A stretch of 64,000 bases of DNA from Sphaerimonospora sp050942215 (GCF_050942215.1 NZ_CP192056.1:2356001-2420000); one strand, 5' to 3'. Numbered from the stretch's first letter, positions 42,691 through 52,162 are shown. Numbers and translations are program-made. Notes: generated by a model from the sequence alone, not told the origin.

Positions 42691-42839
42691 CGCTCCCTCA
42701 ACGGGGTACGGATCACCTGGCCGTGCCGCCGCACCATCGAATCCGGCCACTCGTCCACGTCTCATACCCGCCGTGGCGGCGACGGAGGCGCGGCCGCCAT
42801 GGAGACCGGGGACGGCCTGTCCGCCGGCCCGGGCGCCGT

Positions 42840-43601
42840 TCAGATCAGGCGCTCCAGGTAGCCGTTGTCGGCCAGCCAGCCGATCGACACCTCTCCCTTG
42901 TCGTTCGCCGGCGCCCCGGGGACGTACTTCGCGAGCGTGTGGAACTGCAGCCCCTCGCCGGGCTGCTGGAAGGCCGCGGCGATGGGGCCCGCGTCGACCT
43001 CGAACGGCCGGGTCACCTCGTAGACGTGGTAGTTGCACCTGTGCGCGGGATCGCCGGAGAAGGTGTTGAGATTGCTCGGCGGCAGTGCCCGCTGCGAGTA
43101 CGGCGTGCCGAACGGCGAGAGGAACGCCCCCGACTCGCCGCCGAACCGGTCGACCCTGTATCCCACGGGGAGGAGCTTCGGATAGATGATCGGCTTGGCG
43201 TTGCCGGACTTCCCGGGGTGCGCGAAGCCGAAATCAGGCGGGTAGTTGTAGGTGTTGTCCTTCTCGTTGAAATATCGGGTGAGGAACTCGGTGGGGGGCA
43301 GGCCGCCGTACAGGGTGTAGCCCCGTACGATCTCGCCCAGGTTGCCTTTCGCCGGGAGGATTTCCGGCCCCAGAGCCGGATTTCCCAGCACATATGGTGG
43401 AGCGCAGGCCGCCCCATCGGCTTTCCGGCCGTCGGCCGCCTTCGACTTGAGACCATTGACCGACGACGTCACGTCTTGGACGAGCGCACCGGAGCTCGTG
43501 CCGGTGTCGTCGTCGGAGGCCAGGGCCGGGGTTACGGCGAAGGTCGCCGCGGTCAGGGCGAGCGCCGCCACCACCGGACCACACCGCAAGAAATTGCGCA
43601 C
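42840..43601 (-). CDS. Secreted protein with a TNT-type NAD(P)+ glycohydrolase domain
   Basis: 253 residues from GTG 43601 (GGGAGA upstream). Sec signal peptide FLRCGPVVAALALTAATFAV with cleavage near ALAS. After a 40-residue linker comes a compact domain with the tuberculosis-necrotizing-toxin signatures: VGYRVDRFGGESGAFLSPFG, PYSQRALPPSNLNTFSG, YHVYEVTRPFEVDAGPIAAA and QQPGEGLQF (candidate catalytic Gln). Family members hydrolyse NAD+. No IFT-type immunity gene is adjacent. It could be an exported effector, an extracellular nutrient enzyme or a fungal/bacterial antagonism factor. Confidence 0.82.
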   Translation of the reverse strand: MRNFLRCGPVVAALALTAATFAVTPALASDDDTGTSSGALVQDVTSSVNGLKSKAADGRKADGAACAPPYVLGNPALGPEILPAKGNLGEIVRGYTLYGGLPPTEFLTRYFNEKDNTYNYPPDFGFAHPGKSGNAKPIIYPKLLPVGYRVDRFGGESGAFLSPFGTPYSQRALPPSNLNTFSGDPAHRCNYHVYEVTRPFEVDAGPIAAAFQQPGEGLQFHTLAKYVPGAPANDKGEVSIGWLADNGYLERLI

Positions 43602-44066
43602 GAATTCTCCCGAAGAGTATGCACGGGCATGTGATCGGATATATTCGCATCAGTTGCCGGATCGGCGCGATGAATCGCCTGCTGATCATTCTGACGCGAT
43701 CGATCCGTGCGTACCCGGCCCGCCTTAAGGCGCATCACCGGTGATTATCTGGAGCTGCAAAAAGTGCGCGAGACGGAGTCAGAAAGGGCGTGAAAAATCC
43801 GATATCAAATGATGAAGAGGATCCATCGGATCAAGGGTGGTTGGATTCTGTCATTCGCCGTGAATCAGACGGGGTGGACATTCCGGTACGGCCTTCCGGC
43901 CGGGCGCCTCGCCGGCGAGCGAGGTCGCGACGGCGGCGGCCTGATCGACCGCCAAGCCGTCCGCCCGGCAGCCCGGTCGCCCGGCTCACCGGGAGAGCCT
44001 TCTCCGACATACCGGTGTCCGCAGGCGACGACGAGCGCGACCGTCAGAGGACGGCCGAACGATCAA

Positions 44067-44095
44067 GGCCGGATCCGCTGTCTTGGGATCCGGCC
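44067..44095 (-). terminator. Terminator of the Val-Cys-Gly tRNA array
   Basis: GGCCGGATCC (44067-44076) and its exact complement (44086-44095) form a 10-bp stem with a 9-nt loop, downstream of tRNA-Val on the minus strand. The stretch 43602-44066 has no gene I can support; an open frame from GTG 43790 is Arg/Pro-rich and runs into the tRNA. Confidence 0.6.
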
Positions 44096-44112
44096 TCTGA
44101 GCTGGGACTTCG

Positions 44113-44187
44113 TGGTGGGCGATACTGGGATTGAACCAGTGACCTCTTCCGTGTCAGGGAAGCGCTCTCCCGCTGAGCTAATCGCCC
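44113..44187 (-). tRNA. tRNA-Val (GAC), copy 2
   Basis: Identical mature sequence to 13044-13118, anticodon GAC, CCA encoded at 44113-44115. The shared downstream trailer (22 bases or more) shows that the loci are duplicates. Confidence 0.95.
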
Positions 44188-44192
44188 TCATG

Positions 44193-44263
44193 AGGTGGAG
44201 ACGGGATTTGAACCCGTGTGCGCGGCTTTGCAGGCCGCTGCCTCGCCTCTCGGCCACTCCACC
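44193..44263 (-). tRNA. tRNA-Cys (GCA), copy 2
   Basis: 71 nt, anticodon GCA. One base differs from the copy at 21615-21685. It lies 5 bp upstream of tRNA-Val. Confidence 0.95.
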
Positions 44264-44276
44264 GGGTGTAGCCGCG

Positions 44277-44349
44277 AGCGGAAGACGGGATTCGAACCCG
44301 CGACCCTCACCTTGGCAAGGTGATGCTCTACCAACTGAGCCACTTCCGC
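44277..44349 (-). tRNA. tRNA-Gly (GCC), copy 3
   Basis: 73 nt, identical to the two other copies; first in the Gly-Cys-Val transcript order on the minus strand. Confidence 0.95.
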
Positions 44350-44485
44350 GTGCCGTCCGTGAGCCGGACTCACGCAGAGAACCTTATCCAATTCCCGCCT
44401 GCTCCCCAAATCGATCCGAATGTAAGGACCCAGTCTTCGATACGCTGGTTACAGAAGACGACACGACCCTCAAGAGAGTTGGAAG

Positions 44486-46033
44486 ATGCGCGACAACGAG
44501 GTCGTTGCGGTCGGGCCCGAGCCGCTGTCCTTCGCCGACGTCGTCCGGGTAGCCCGGCACGGCACGGCCGTACGGCTGACCGACGAAGCCGTCGCAGAGA
44601 TGGCCGCGTCCCGGAGCAGGGTGGAGGAACTCGCACGGGCCGAGACCCCCGCGTACGGCGTCTCCACGGGGTTCGGCGCCCTGGCCACCCTCCACATCGC
44701 GCCGTCGATGCGGGCCAGACTCCAGCGCAGCCTGATCCGCTCCCACGCGGCCGGCTCCGGCCCCGAGGTGGAGATCGAGGTGACCCGGGCCCTGATGCTG
44801 CTGCGGCTGCACACGCTGGCCACGGGGCACACGGGCGTCCGCCCGGAGACGGCGCGGGTCCTCGAGGCGCTGCTCAACGCCCACATCACGCCCGTGGTCC
44901 ACGAGTACGGCAGCCTGGGCTGCTCGGGCGACCTCGCCCCGCTGGCGCACGTCGCGCTCACGATCATGGGGGAGGGCGTCGTCCGCGATGCTGAGGGACG
45001 GCTCAGGCCCGCGGCCGACGTGCTCAAGGAGTCCCGCGTCGAGCCGGTCGAGCCGGCCGCCAAGGAGGGCCTGGCCCTGATCAACGGCACCGACGGCATG
45101 CTCGGCATGCTGGTGCTCGCCATCGACGACCTGACCCGCCTGCTGAAGACCGCCGACATCGCCGCCGCCATGAGCGTGGAGGCGCTGCTCGGCACCGACC
45201 ACGTGTTCGCGGCGGATCTGCAGGCGCTGCGCCCGCATCCCGGTCAGGCGGCGGCGGCGGCCAACATGCGCGCCCTCCTGCACGACTCGGGCATCATGGC
45301 CTCGCATCGGGACGGCTCCTGCACGCGGGTCCAGGACGCCTACTCGCTGCGCTGCGCGCCGCAGGTCGCCGGCGCGGCCCGCGACACCGTCGCCCACGCT
45401 TCCCTGGTCGCGTCGCGGGAGCTGGCCAGCGCCATCGACAACCCGGTGGTGCTGGCGGACGGGCGGGTGGAGTCCAACGGCAACTTCCACGGGGCGCCCG
45501 TTGGCTACGTCCTGGACTTCCTGGCCATCGTGGTCGCGGACGTCGCGTCGATGGCCGAACGGCGGACCGACCGGATGCTGGACGTCGCGCGCAGCCACGG
45601 GCTGCCGCCGTTCCTCGCCGACGACCCGGGGGTGGACTCCGGGCACATGATCGCCCAGTACACGCAGGCCGCGATCGTGTCGGAGCTCAAGCGCCTGGCC
45701 GCACCGGCGAGCGTCGACTCGATCCCGAGCTCGGCCATGCAGGAGGACCACGTCTCCATGGGATGGTCGGCAGGACGCAAGCTGCGCCGGGCCGTGGACG
45801 GCCTCACCCGGGTGCTGGCCGTCGAGATCCTCACCGCGGCCCGGGCCATCGATCTGCGCGGGCCGTACGACCCCGCCCCCGGCACCGGCGCGGTCGTCGC
45901 CCTGCTGCGCGAGACCGTGGCGGGCCCGGGCGCCGACCGGTTCCTCGCTCCGGAGATCGAGGCGGCCGTCCGGCTCGTCGCCGACGGCTCCGTGGTCGCC
46001 GCGGCCGAGTCCGCCGTCGGCCCGCTCGCCTGA
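44486..46033 (+). CDS. hutH: Histidine ammonia-lyase
   Basis: 515 residues; GAGAG lies upstream of ATG 44486. It deaminates histidine to urocanate. The MIO-forming segment is GSLGCSGDLAPLAH; Cys instead of Ala before Ser-Gly is usual in actinomycete HutH. Other signatures: TPAYGVSTGFGALA, NGTDGMLG, DAYSLRCAPQV, and the ESNGNFHGAP loop. No other hut genes are adjacent, as is common in actinomycetes. Confidence 0.95.
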   Translation: MRDNEVVAVGPEPLSFADVVRVARHGTAVRLTDEAVAEMAASRSRVEELARAETPAYGVSTGFGALATLHIAPSMRARLQRSLIRSHAAGSGPEVEIEVTRALMLLRLHTLATGHTGVRPETARVLEALLNAHITPVVHEYGSLGCSGDLAPLAHVALTIMGEGVVRDAEGRLRPAADVLKESRVEPVEPAAKEGLALINGTDGMLGMLVLAIDDLTRLLKTADIAAAMSVEALLGTDHVFAADLQALRPHPGQAAAAANMRALLHDSGIMASHRDGSCTRVQDAYSLRCAPQVAGAARDTVAHASLVASRELASAIDNPVVLADGRVESNGNFHGAPVGYVLDFLAIVVADVASMAERRTDRMLDVARSHGLPPFLADDPGVDSGHMIAQYTQAAIVSELKRLAAPASVDSIPSSAMQEDHVSMGWSAGRKLRRAVDGLTRVLAVEILTAARAIDLRGPYDPAPGTGAVVALLRETVAGPGADRFLAPEIEAAVRLVADGSVVAAAESAVGPLA

Positions 46034-46175
46034 CGTCAGGACGCCGCGGCGACCGCCTCCCGGCTACCCGGCGTCTACGCCGGACCGGCTACGCAGCGGT
46101 GCCCCTCCCGGCCGCCGGCGCGCTGCCCGGCCGCTGCGTGCCGAGGCCGGCGGGTCGGGCTGAGAGAATGGAGGC

Positions 46176-47177
46176 GTGCACGATCCCTTCGCCCACATCG
46201 GGGGATTCCTGGCCACCGAATTACAGGAGGTGACCACGGATCTGGCCGCCCTGGACAGGTCGGGCTGGTGGGCGGTCGTCGTCTCCTACGAGGGCAAGGT
46301 CACCTGCGCCCGCTTCGGTGACGTGCGCCGCGCGCCGCTGCCCCGCCCCGCGGCCCCCTGGATCGGGCCGGGCCGTACGGCATGGCGCAGTTCGCTCGAC
46401 CGGGACGGCTACGAGCACGGAGTCCAGCGCATCAGGGACTACATCGAGCGCGGCGAGGTCTACCAGGCCAACCTGTGCCGGGTACTGTCCGCGCCGCTGC
46501 CCGGACGGGCGGATGCGCTCGGCCTCGCCGTACGGCTGGCCGAGGGCAACCCGGCCCCTTACGCCGCCGTGATCGACGTGCCCGGACTGGCGGTCGTCTC
46601 GGCCTCGCCGGAGCTGTACCTGTCACGCCGCGGCGACGTGATCGAGTCCAGGCCGATCAAGGGGACCGGGGTCACCGCCGGCGACCTGCTCGACAAGGAC
46701 TACCCGGAGAACCTGATGATCGTGGACCTGGTCCGCAACGATCTCGGCCGGGTCGCCGAGGTGGGCAGCGTGACCGTGCCCTCGCTGTTCGAGATCGAGG
46801 AGCATCCCGGCCTGGTCCACCTGGTGTCGACCGTACGGGCGCGGCTGCTGCGCGGCGCCGGCTGGCCGGAGCTGTTCGCCGCGACCTTCCCGCCCGGCTC
46901 GGTCACCGGTGCGCCGAAATCCTCCGCGCTGCGGATCATCAATGAGCTCGAACCACAGCCTCGGGGGCCGTACTGTGGGGCCGTGGGCTGGGTCGACGCC
47001 GACCGTGGACAGGCTGCGCTGGCCGTCGGAATCCGCACGTTCTGGATCGAGCAGGACATGATCCGGTTCGGCACGGGCGCGGGCATCACCTGGGGCTCTG
47101 ACCCCCGGCTGGAGTGGCAGGAGACCGAGCTGAAGGCCGCCCGGCTGATCGGGCTCGCTTCGGGGGGCGAGCCGTGA
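46176..47177 (+). CDS. pabB: Aminodeoxychorismate synthase component I, short form
   Basis: 333 residues from GTG 46176. Chorismate-binding fold: QRIRDYIERGEVYQANLCR, ASPELYLSRRGDVIESRPIK, GTGVTAG, DLVRNDLGRVAEVGSV and the terminal FPPGSVTGAPKSSALRIINE, GPYCGAVGW, GAGITWGSDP. The variable N-terminal domain is short relative to E. coli PabB. It is coupled to an aminotransferase class IV gene, so the pair should make p-aminobenzoate for folate or for a natural product. Confidence 0.88.
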   Translation: MHDPFAHIGGFLATELQEVTTDLAALDRSGWWAVVVSYEGKVTCARFGDVRRAPLPRPAAPWIGPGRTAWRSSLDRDGYEHGVQRIRDYIERGEVYQANLCRVLSAPLPGRADALGLAVRLAEGNPAPYAAVIDVPGLAVVSASPELYLSRRGDVIESRPIKGTGVTAGDLLDKDYPENLMIVDLVRNDLGRVAEVGSVTVPSLFEIEEHPGLVHLVSTVRARLLRGAGWPELFAATFPPGSVTGAPKSSALRIINELEPQPRGPYCGAVGWVDADRGQAALAVGIRTFWIEQDMIRFGTGAGITWGSDPRLEWQETELKAARLIGLASGGEP

Positions 47178-47197
47178 AGACGAGAACGGAGAAGGAG

Positions 47198-48028
47198 ATG
47201 TCGGTACCCATCTGGGTGAACGGGGAGCTCTACGAGCCGGACAAGGCCGTGGTCTCGGTCTACGACCACGGGCTCATCGTCGGCGACGGGGTGTTCGAGA
47301 CGGTCAAGGCGGTGCACGGGAAGGCCTTCGCCCTGACCCGGCACCTGGACCGCCTGGCGCTGTCGGCCAAGCGGATGGACCTGCCCGACCCCGATCTCGG
47401 CGCGATCGCCGACGCCGTCGGCCGCTGCCTGGCCGCGGCGCCGAAGTGGCCGCTGAGCAGGATCAGGATCACCTACACCAGCGGACCGGGCCCGCTCGGC
47501 TCCGACCGGGGCACCGCCGGCCCGACCACGATCGTGATCGTGGGCGAGCAGAAGCCGTTCCCCGCCACCGCCGACGTGGCCGTCGTGCCCTGGCCGCGCA
47601 ACGAGCGCGGCGCGCTGGCCGGGGTCAAGAGCACGTCGTACGGCGACAACGCCAAGGCCCTCGCGTACGCCAAGGAGCGCGGCGCCGGTGAGGCGATCTT
47701 CGAGAACCTGACCGGGCACCTCTGCGAGGGCACGGGCAGCAACATCTTCATCGTCACCGGCGGCCGGCTGCTGACCCCCACCCTCGCCTCCGGCTGCCTG
47801 GCCGGGGTGACCAGGGCGCTGACGCTGGAGTGGTGCGGCGGCGAGGAGGCCGACGTGCCGATCTCCGCGTTGCACGAGGCGCAGGAGGCGTTCCTCACCT
47901 CCACCACCCGCGACATCCAGCCGATCCGCATGGTGGACGGCACGGCGCTGCCCCAGGCGCCCGGCCCGGTCACGCTGGCGGCGATGAAGGCCTTCGCCGA
48001 GCGGTCGGCCGCCGACCTCGACCCCTGA
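47198..48028 (+). CDS. pabC: Aminodeoxychorismate lyase / class IV aminotransferase
   Basis: 276 residues from ATG 47198 with CGGAG upstream; GTG 47174 overlapping the pabB stop is an alternative. PLP fold type IV: VYDHGLIVGDGVFETVKAVH, TRHLDRL, GVKSTSYGDNAKALAYAKER (catalytic Lys in the K-S-T-S-Y motif), EGTGSNIFIV and FLTSTTRDIQPI. Next to pabB the lyase role is favoured, although D- or branched-chain aminotransferases look similar. Confidence 0.85.
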   Translation: MSVPIWVNGELYEPDKAVVSVYDHGLIVGDGVFETVKAVHGKAFALTRHLDRLALSAKRMDLPDPDLGAIADAVGRCLAAAPKWPLSRIRITYTSGPGPLGSDRGTAGPTTIVIVGEQKPFPATADVAVVPWPRNERGALAGVKSTSYGDNAKALAYAKERGAGEAIFENLTGHLCEGTGSNIFIVTGGRLLTPTLASGCLAGVTRALTLEWCGGEEADVPISALHEAQEAFLTSTTRDIQPIRMVDGTALPQAPGPVTLAAMKAFAERSAADLDP

Positions 48029-48032
48029 TCGT

Positions 48033-49445
48033 TCAGGCCCCGCCGTACGACCGCTGGGTCTGGGCGTTGAGCTCGGTCAGCCGCAGCGACTTGGCCGGAT
48101 CGGTGAGCGGATCGTCGAGGCGCAGTATGTCGAGGCCCTTGGTGATGTCGCTCGAGTAGATGTGGCCGTTGTAGTAGTAGGCGGACCAGGAGCCGCCGAG
48201 GCTGAGCTTCGGGCCCAGCGGCCCGCGTTCGAAGAAGGCGATCTCCCGGGGACGCCGGGAGTCGGTGAAGTCCCAGACCGAGACGCCCCCCATGTACCAG
48301 GCCTGGACCATGATGTCCCGGCCGGGTACGGGGATCAGCGCCCCGTTGTGGGCCACGCAGTTCTCCGACTGCCCCTGCTGACGCGGGATCTTGAAGTAGC
48401 CGCGCAGCTCCAGCCGCAGGTCCGGGGTGAGGTCGTAGATGGCGTCGGCGCCCTTCGTGGGGGAGACGGGCAGGCCGCAGGTCGCCATCATGCCGCCGCC
48501 CAGCTCGTCGCTGAAGACGACCTTGGTGCCGGTGTCGTTGAACGTGGCCGCGTGCCAGATGGAGAAGTTGGCGACGTCGGTGACCCGCTGGAGCACGCGC
48601 GGCTTCACCGGGTCGGAGATGTCGAGGAGCCAGCCGTCGCCGAAGCACGCCGCGGCGGCCAGGCCCTTCTCCGGATAGGCGGTGATGTCGTGGCAGCCGG
48701 ACGAGGAGGATCCGGCGTCGCCGCCGGACTTCCGGCTCTCGAACAGCTGGGGCTCGGCCACGACCCGGGCGGCCTCGGGGTTCCCGACCGGCACCTCGAT
48801 GATGGAGATGCCCTGGTGCGGCGACGGGCAGACCGTGGAGTCCGGCTGCCCGGCGGAGGAGGTGTAGAGGTAGAGCCGGCCGGCCTTCTTCCCCGGAATC
48901 ATCGTGTGCGTGTGCGAGCCGCAGTGCGTCCGTACGGACTTCACGTAGCGGGGGCGGGTCTTGTCCGAGACGTCGAAGATGCGGACGCCCTCCCAGGCGT
49001 TCTCGCCGAACGAGCCCGGGCCGCTCTCGCAGGTGTCGTCCTCGCGGGGAAAGTCGACGGAGACGAACAGCAGGTCACCGGAGACCGAGACGTCGTTCTG
49101 GCCGCCGGGGCACTTCACCCGGGCCGTCACCTTCGGATGCGCCGGATCGGCGATGTCGTGGATCGTGAATCCCTCGAAGTTGCCGACGAAGGCGTAGTCG
49201 CCCTGGAAGGCCAGATCGGTGCCCCACGCCTCCGGCCCGTCGAACGGCGGACCGAGCGGCACGTTGGCGACCAGCGTCATGTTCGCGCTGTGGCTGATCT
49301 CGTCCTGCCCCAGAGACGCCGACGGCGACTGTGCCGGAGGCTGGGCGGATGGTGGGGGAGAAGGAGGCTGCGGCTGGGCCGTGGTGCAGGCGGTGGCCAT
49401 GAGGAGGAGTCCGGCCAGCGCGGCCAGCGGCCTCGCTCGTCTCAT
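48033..49445 (-). CDS. LVIVD-repeat (β-propeller) lipoprotein
   Basis: 470 residues from ATG 49445. Lipoprotein signal with lipobox LMATAC (Cys near 20), a Pro/Ser/Gln-rich linker, then repeats of the LVIVD type predicted to build an extracellular β-propeller (GFTIHDIADPAHPKVTARV; GVRIFDVSDKTRPRYVKSV; GWLLDISDPVKPRVLQRV; GVSVWDFTDSRRPREIAFF). Several His and Cys (THCGSHTHT; GCHDITAYP) could bind metal. Function unknown. It converges on pabC with 4 bp between the stops. Confidence 0.8.
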   Translation of the reverse strand: MRRARPLAALAGLLLMATACTTAQPQPPSPPPSAQPPAQSPSASLGQDEISHSANMTLVANVPLGPPFDGPEAWGTDLAFQGDYAFVGNFEGFTIHDIADPAHPKVTARVKCPGGQNDVSVSGDLLFVSVDFPREDDTCESGPGSFGENAWEGVRIFDVSDKTRPRYVKSVRTHCGSHTHTMIPGKKAGRLYLYTSSAGQPDSTVCPSPHQGISIIEVPVGNPEAARVVAEPQLFESRKSGGDAGSSSSGCHDITAYPEKGLAAAACFGDGWLLDISDPVKPRVLQRVTDVANFSIWHAATFNDTGTKVVFSDELGGGMMATCGLPVSPTKGADAIYDLTPDLRLELRGYFKIPRQQGQSENCVAHNGALIPVPGRDIMVQAWYMGGVSVWDFTDSRRPREIAFFERGPLGPKLSLGGSWSAYYYNGHIYSSDITKGLDILRLDDPLTDPAKSLRLTELNAQTQRSYGGA

Positions 49446-49548
49446 CGCGCGCCCCCCAGGGTGGAAGAACTGATCCACTAGGGACGCTATGCCGCCGAGG
49501 CGGCCGGTGCAGGGGAGTTTCGTAACGGTTTGGGCCCGGGGACGTGGG

Positions 49549-49965
49549 CTACGAGCTCCAGAGCATGTTGCCGAGTTCCTCGTCGAGATCCATGAAGTCG
49601 GTCTCGCGGCCGGCCGGGACCAGCTCGTAGGTGCGGTGCAGGAACTGGGTCAGCGGGGCGAGCGGCACCTCGAACAGGGCCTGCCCGAAGGGGGAGGTCA
49701 GGCTGATGTGCAGCGAGCGTTCACCCTCTGAGCGGGCCGGCCAGACCTGCACGTCCCCGTCTCCCACCCGTCGCACGATGCCCACCGTCAGCAGCTCACG
49801 GGCGAAGATCCACTCGACCGGCTCGTCGTTCCCGACATGGAACGCCATCCGGATCGCGTACGGATCGTCCGCCGTGTAGCTCAGCCCGGCGAGCAGCGGG
49901 ACGGTCGTACGGTCGGGGACGACAAGCCGAAGGCCCAGCTCGGCAGAGACGGTGGTGCTGTTCAT
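49549..49965 (-). CDS. ssgB: SsgA-like sporulation/cell-division protein, SsgB type
   Basis: 138 residues. SALP family: MNSTTVSAELGLRLVVPD, LSYTADDPYAIRMAFHVG, EPVEWIFARELLTVG and TSPFGQALFEVPLAPLTQFL. SsgB recruits FtsZ to sporulation septa in streptomycetes and is the most widespread member in sporulating actinomycetes. This entry supports a mycelial, sporulating host. The stretch 49966-50376 to the next tRNA holds no gene that I can support. Confidence 0.88.
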   Translation of the reverse strand: MNSTTVSAELGLRLVVPDRTTVPLLAGLSYTADDPYAIRMAFHVGNDEPVEWIFARELLTVGIVRRVGDGDVQVWPARSEGERSLHISLTSPFGQALFEVPLAPLTQFLHRTYELVPAGRETDFMDLDEELGNMLWSS

Positions 49966-50376
49966 CGTCAGCCAAACCTCTTCGTCGTCGGGTCCCCTGA
50001 CAGGGGCTCTCTCGCTGCTAGGACGGGGCTTCGTCCGCTTCTCGTGCTACGAGGCGAACGAAGAGGCCCGTAGGAAAGATTCCGCCTCCAGGCCCTTCTG
50101 TAACGCACATCACAGCTTGACATTCGGTCATCTACCTGCTCAAACATCGCTAACAGGCACAATCATGCCCCTGCTTTGCGTGGTGGTCGGCCCTCCCTGC
50201 ATCGTAGGTGGTGCGTATCGGTCGAGCGCGGAGTATCACGATGCTATGCCACCAGACCGTCAGGCCGGGGACGGTCCGGAGAACTCCGTCGAGGAGGCGG
50301 CGGGCCTTTCTTTCGCCAGCACCCCCGGCGGTGCGGTATGGTTTTCCCGTCGGCACCACGGGGTGCCGGTGGTCCC

Positions 50377-50451
50377 GGGCGATTAGCTCAGCGGGAGAGC
50401 GCTTCGTTCACACCGAAGAGGTCACTGGTTCGATCCCAGTATCGCCCACCA
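50377..50451 (+). tRNA. tRNA-Val (CAC)
   Basis: Acceptor GGGCGAT/ATCGCCC, anticodon loop TTCACAC (CAC), CCA encoded at 50449-50451. Its body and trailer resemble the two minus-strand tRNA-Val genes. It is followed by two broken genes, as at a phage or integrative-element attachment site. Confidence 0.95.
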
Positions 50452-50580
50452 CGAAAAACACCAGGTCAGAGCCCGGATTCGCTACCAAGCGGCCGGGCTT
50501 TCCCCTTGCCCGTGCGCTGCTCGTGCGTCAGATTGCGCAGACCACGCCGCACGCACCGCATCACGCGCGTCCGGCGCCAG

Positions 50581-50826
50581 GTGAGCTGGCAGGAAGCCGG
50601 CCCGCTGCGTGTCCGCAAAGAGATCGCCGACCACCTCCGCCGCATCGCCGATGCCGGCCACCTCGTCATCGCCGATGCCGATCTCGCCGCCGTCCACCTC
50701 GTACAGCTCGTAGCCGGCGACGCGACGACCCGCACCTACCATGGCGCGATCCCGCTCTCGCCCGAGGAAACCCGACGGCTCGCCGACGCCGGAGTCCGCG
50801 CCTTCCTGCACGGATATGCCGCCTAG
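50581..50826 (+). pseudogene. C-terminal fragment of a TetR regulator
   Basis: From GTG 50581 the frame reads RKEIADHLRRIADAGHLVIA, AAVHLVQLVAGDATTRTYHG and PEETRRLADAGVRAFLHGY, the ligand-domain tail of TetR proteins. The DNA-binding domain is absent and the upstream sequence leads straight to tRNA-Val. Confidence 0.6.
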
Positions 50827-50999
50827 AGTCGCAAGGCAGACCGCACACGCACGATCACGGTGAATTCCCGGTGGTCCGCTAACTGGCGCTTGCGGCGGCA
50901 GGCACGCCAGGGCTCCGAAGCTTGTGAGGGTGCGGGCGAGATTCCAATGGTTCCAGGTGGCCTCGAACGCCAAGCGGGCATCCTCGTACTGCGCCGAGG

Positions 51000-51371
51000 T
51001 CGTGGTGAGCGCGGCGTCCAGGGCGTGGTTCGTCGGTGAACCTCCGATCGCCTACCTCACCCGCTGGCGAATGAACATCGCCGAAGCGAGACTGCGTGAA
51101 CAGGTAGGACATCACGGGGGCCAAGCTCGCCACCGAACTCGGCTACCGGTCCGAAGCGGCGTTCAACGGCGCCTTCACCCGCGTCATCGGCCGGACCCCC
51201 GGCTCCATCCGCATTCACCAGGGGTCTGTACGGTCTGTCTTCGGCTCTGCCCCGGGCCGCCAACCCGCAGCGTTCACCCGCAGGCCGAGCCTGCCCGAGA
51301 TTCCGACCGTGGCGTGGATCAACAGGCCTGACGACGACCGGGCTGATACGGCCGAGGAGGCGACAGCTTAG
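51000..51371 (+). pseudogene. Frameshifted AraC-family regulator fragment
   Basis: One frame reads GEPPIAYLTRWRMNIAEARLRE, trimmed here as LTRWRMNIAEARL; after about 51100 the next frame continues LATELGYRSEAAFNGAFTRV and IGRTPGSIR. These are the two halves of an AraC double helix-turn-helix split by a frameshift, with the N-terminal sensor missing. The tail (LPEIPTVAWINRPDDD) runs to a TAG at 51369. Confidence 0.6.
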
Positions 51372-51508
51372 CGGTGACCACCCCGATGTCCCGTTTGACT
51401 TGACATGCCTTCTACCGCCTTCTTCGAGCGGGTCGTCCTGGAGACCGGCCGCCCGGCTGGGGCCGTGCCGCCTTGTCTCAAAGAGACGCCGGCGCCGCGC
51501 CGGTGCGA

Positions 51509-52162
51509 TCAGCCTCCTGCGAAGCCCTTCACCAGGGTGTGCGCCACCTCGTTGAGGTGTTCTGTCATCAGGGCGCGGGCCTTTTCGGCATCGCGTGCGC
51601 GCACCGCTCCGAGAATGAGTGTGTGAGCTCGCAGTTCCTCGGCCGATGTGATGTGATCCGCGACGTTCGGCAGAAGGTGGTGCAGGCGCCGTACCTCGTC
51701 CACGAGTTCGCTGAGCATGGACTGGATGCGATGGCTCCCCGAGATGTCGGCGAGTGCGAGGTGAAAGCGCCGGGCGGCGTCGAGGGCGATGGTAGGAGAC
51801 TCGTCGCCCGGTCGTGACTGCTGGGCGACCAGCGACTCGAGCGCGGCCACGTCATCCGCCGTCGCCGCGGTCGCGGCCTCCGCGGCCAGGGTCGGCTCGA
51901 CCATGCGCCGGAGCGCGAAGATGTCGCGGATGTCGCGCAGCTCGACCGGGCGGACCAGGTAGCCCCGACGGGGCAGCACGACGATCCAGCCGGTGTGCGC
52001 CAGCAGCCGCAGTGCCTCGCGGACCGGGGTCTTCGAGACTCTGAACTCGGCGGCCAGCTCGGCCTCGTACACCACGTCACCGGGGCGTCGAACGACATGG
52101 ACGATCTCGTCCTTGAGTTTGGCGTAGACCTCGTCGGTTAACGACACGTTTCGATCCCCCAC
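51509..52162 (-). CDS. GntR-family regulator, FCD type
   Basis: 217 residues from GTG 52162; GTG 52147 is an alternative. Winged helix VYAKLKDEIVHVVRRPGDVV, SKTPVREALRLLAHTGWIVV, PRRGYLVRP; FCD ligand domain with IFALRRMVEPTLAAEAA and a metal-binding pattern (RRFHLALADISGSHR; ELRAHTLILGAV). It is divergent from the Rid protein gene, whose promoter region it shares, so it may control it together with the PaaR-like site. Confidence 0.87.
   Translation of the reverse strand: MGDRNVSLTDEVYAKLKDEIVHVVRRPGDVVYEAELAAEFRVSKTPVREALRLLAHTGWIVVLPRRGYLVRPVELRDIRDIFALRRMVEPTLAAEAATAATADDVAALESLVAQQSRPGDESPTIALDAARRFHLALADISGSHRIQSMLSELVDEVRRLHHLLPNVADHITSAEELRAHTLILGAVRARDAEKARALMTEHLNEVAHTLVKGFAGG

Noticed and set aside
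43790..44134. Open frame starting GTG with an acidic N-terminus
   Set aside because: After about 40 residues it becomes Arg/Pro/Ser repeats and runs into tRNA-Val; no ribosome site of note and no family.
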